From Spirochaetota bacterium (GTDB lineage: Bacteria > Spirochaetota > Spirochaetia > Treponematales > UBA12059), in assembly GCA_029565815.1 (NCBI GenBank), contig JAKQNL010000442.1, forward strand, positions 1 through 6,060: DNA of 6,060 bases. The letters are read 5' to 3'. This document shows, piece after piece, positions 4,301-6,060 of the stretch. The notes below the pieces were generated by a model. The model did not search any database. It worked only from the letters and a program-made list of their open reading frames with translations, and was not told the origin of the DNA. How positions within the stretch are numbered: position 1 is the first letter of the stretch; the number at the start of each line of letters is the position of its first letter. The translations under genes and the position numbers were made by a program.

Positions 4301-6060
4301 TTAGTATTCTTTAACCAGCATGATCTCGTAGTGGCACGATCCGTTTGCGTCCGGCGGCGACCGGTCCACCCCGTGAATGTCGGAAGCGTAACCGGGGAAA
4401 CGGTTTTCGAAATCCTCGCGGGCCAACAGGTAGTCTACCAGCGGCCGGCTCTTGGCGTCCAACAACTCGCCGCCCATGAGTACCGGGATTCCCGGCGGGT
4501 AGGGCACTACCATCACCGCGGCAACGCGCGGATGCTTTTCCGGATCCAGGTTCCTGATCGGAACAAACTCAACCTCTTTTTTTACGATGTGGCGGTAGGC
4601 TTGTGCCGGCAGCATGGCCATGTTCGGAATGATGCTTGACGAGCGAACCATGTTTTCCAGCAGTTTGTGCTTTCGTATGTACTCGTGCATTTCCTGGCAG
4701 TGATCGGCCAAGCCCATGCCGGCGTAACGGCCCGGATAGGCCGCAACCAGGTCCGGGAAAACTTCTTCCAGCGAAGCGTTGGATTTGTACAGTTCGCGGA
4801 AGCGGAACAGCTCGGCTACCAAAGTGCCCTGTTTGCCTTTTGTGGTGCCCAGCGAGTTAAGGAGCAGCCAGGAGTAGTAGTCGGTTTTTTCGCAGACTAT
4901 GCCTTTGTCGCACAGGTGCCGGGTTACTACCGCTGCCGGCACGCCTGTATCGCTCCAGGTTCCGTGTACGTCGATGCCGGGACATAAAAACGTGAGCTTT
5001 ATCGGATCTAGCATGACACGTGATACAGCTATAGCAGAAGCAGAAAAGCCGTGCCACGGATCGTCCGCTTTCAGGGTCCATGCATCTTGCTTGGCAAGCA
5101 GTTCCTTTGTGGAGCTTTTGCTTAAAGCGCCCGGCTGCCACAGGCCAAAGAACCAGTCGCCTTCCTTGCGTTCCTCTTCCTGTATCTGCGCTATCTTGCG
5201 CCTTAGTTCTATAGCTTCTTCCATGATGTCGGCCTGGGCGGTCGGGCCGTTATCCGCCATCATCCGCGTTGCCACTTCCAGGGAAGCCACCATGGAATAC
5301 TGAGGCGAGGTGGAACTGTGCATCATGTACGATTCGTTAAAGGTGTCGTGGAAATCATCTTCCAGCGCCGTATCGTTTGCAATGTCGGCGGTGTATTTCA
5401 CATGGATCATGGATGCCTGCGACAGGGCAGTTAACAGCTTGTGGGTGGACTGGGTGCAGAATATGAGCCGGTTGCGGTCTTGCATCGACATGCCGTAGTG
5501 ACCGCCATAGAGCGGATGAAAGCGAGCGTACGCATACCACGCTTCATCGAAGTGCAAGACCTTGGCTTTGCCCATGGCCCGGGCGGCTTCTTCCGTGTTG
5601 TAGCAGATGCCGTCATAGGTGGAATTGGTAAGCACAGCCATCGAAAAATTTTGTTTTTTGTCCACGGTTGAAAAATCTACCGGGCCTATGATGCCCAGCG
5701 CGTTACGCATGGGAATCATGTAGCTTGGCGTTGCTCCGGTTATGATCATCGCGTGGTTCAGCGACTTGTGGCAGTTCCTGTCCATGAGGCAGTGATCCCC
5801 CGGCGATACCTGGCTGCGCCAGACTATCTGGTTTCCGGTGGATGTGCCGTTAAGCACATAGTAGGTACGGTCCGCGCCAAACACGCGCGCCGAGAAGCGT
5901 TCTGCCTCGCCGGTTACTCCGGAGTGGTCCAAGAGCGAACCGAGCTCGGGCACCGATATGGACAAATCCGAACGGAGCATGTTTTCGCCAAAAAATTTGT
6001 GAAAGGCCGTGCCCGATGGGCTTTTAAGGAAGCCCTGACCGCCCATGTGTCCGGGGGTGT
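4301..6060 (-). CDS. adiA: PLP-dependent Orn/Lys/Arg decarboxylase, AdiA-like (N-terminus beyond window)
   Basis: The frame stays open to the right edge (codons TPGH precede the first visible Met), so the Met at 6046 is internal: it is the conserved GHMGG of the family. Numbering from that Met, GSLLDHSG (36-43), DRNCHKS (89-95, His93 stacking on the cofactor), HFDEAW (165-170, Asp167 binding the pyridine nitrogen) and STHKLL (200-205, Lys203 forming the Schiff base with PLP) are all present. By comparison with E. coli AdiA, roughly 180 N-terminal residues (wing domain and linker) are missing. Segments such as TGATPSYMIPMRNALGIIGP, HFDEAWYAYARFHPLYGGHY and the TKGKQGTLV region resemble AdiA more than CadA or SpeC, so arginine is the likeliest substrate (arginine to agmatine plus CO2, consuming a proton). 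Lysine or ornithine remain possible. The C-terminus is complete (HYEIMLVKEY, stop TAA). No antiporter gene is visible next to it. Confidence 0.92.
   Translation of the reverse strand, partial: TPGHMGGQGFLKSPSGTAFHKFFGENMLRSDLSISVPELGSLLDHSGVTGEAERFSARVFGADRTYYVLNGTSTGNQIVWRSQVSPGDHCLMDRNCHKSLNHAMIITGATPSYMIPMRNALGIIGPVDFSTVDKKQNFSMAVLTNSTYDGICYNTEEAARAMGKAKVLHFDEAWYAYARFHPLYGGHYGMSMQDRNRLIFCTQSTHKLLTALSQASMIHVKYTADIANDTALEDDFHDTFNESYMMHSSTSPQYSMVASLEVATRMMADNGPTAQADIMEEAIELRRKIAQIQEEERKEGDWFFGLWQPGALSKSSTKELLAKQDAWTLKADDPWHGFSASAIAVSRVMLDPIKLTFLCPGIDVHGTWSDTGVPAAVVTRHLCDKGIVCEKTDYYSWLLLNSLGTTKGKQGTLVAELFRFRELYKSNASLEEVFPDLVAAYPGRYAGMGLADHCQEMHEYIRKHKLLENMVRSSSIIPNMAMLPAQAYRHIVKKEVEFVPIRNLDPEKHPRVAAVMVVPYPPGIPVLMGGELLDAKSRPLVDYLLAREDFENRFPGYASDIHGVDRSPPDANGSCHYEIMLVKEY

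Noticed and set aside
6044..6046. ATG at 6046 as the true start of the decarboxylase
   Set aside because: The preceding codons encode TPGH, which completes the conserved family motif. About 180 N-terminal residues are missing relative to AdiA, so the gene continues past the window edge.

Overview
The window reads as chromosomal DNA of a moderately GC-rich Gram-negative bacterium. My best guess is a Desulfovibrio-like deltaproteobacterium (Desulfobacterota). This rests on the mix of gene families, a lipoprotein with a standard lipobox, and the look of the short palindromic repeats. No single marker proves it.

Layout. Positions 1-230 hold the last 75 codons of a CoA-ligase-like protein, followed by a strong intrinsic terminator. 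A sigma70-type promoter then drives a complete tRNA-Leu with anticodon CAG (342-423) and its own terminator. The next stretch, about 424-897, has no convincing protein gene but is densely structured. It holds a second, 61/63-identical direct copy of the tRNA-Leu 3' end plus terminator, two inverted copies of the tRNA 3' end, a 141-nt element that folds into a long stem enclosing a three-way junction and a further hairpin, and a block of about 104 bp with three more hairpins. This is the most unusual part of the window.

After it comes an unrecognised 182-aa lipoprotein gene (898-1446, +). Convergent to it is a complete dipeptidyl carboxypeptidase gene (dcp, 1545-3590, -) with its own terminator. 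Divergent from dcp is a membrane-anchored or secreted thermonuclease-family protein (3677-4297, +). Only 3 bp beyond the nuclease stop lies the stop of a convergent, N-terminally incomplete PLP-dependent Orn/Lys/Arg decarboxylase, closest to AdiA (4301-6060, -), which runs off the right edge.

The four protein genes right of the tRNA alternate in strand and do not form an operon. They act separately: peptide turnover (Dcp), nucleic-acid cleavage at or outside the membrane (nuclease), amino-acid decarboxylation for acid resistance or polyamine synthesis (decarboxylase), and an unknown envelope role (lipoprotein). I see no transposase, integrase, CRISPR array or phage gene.
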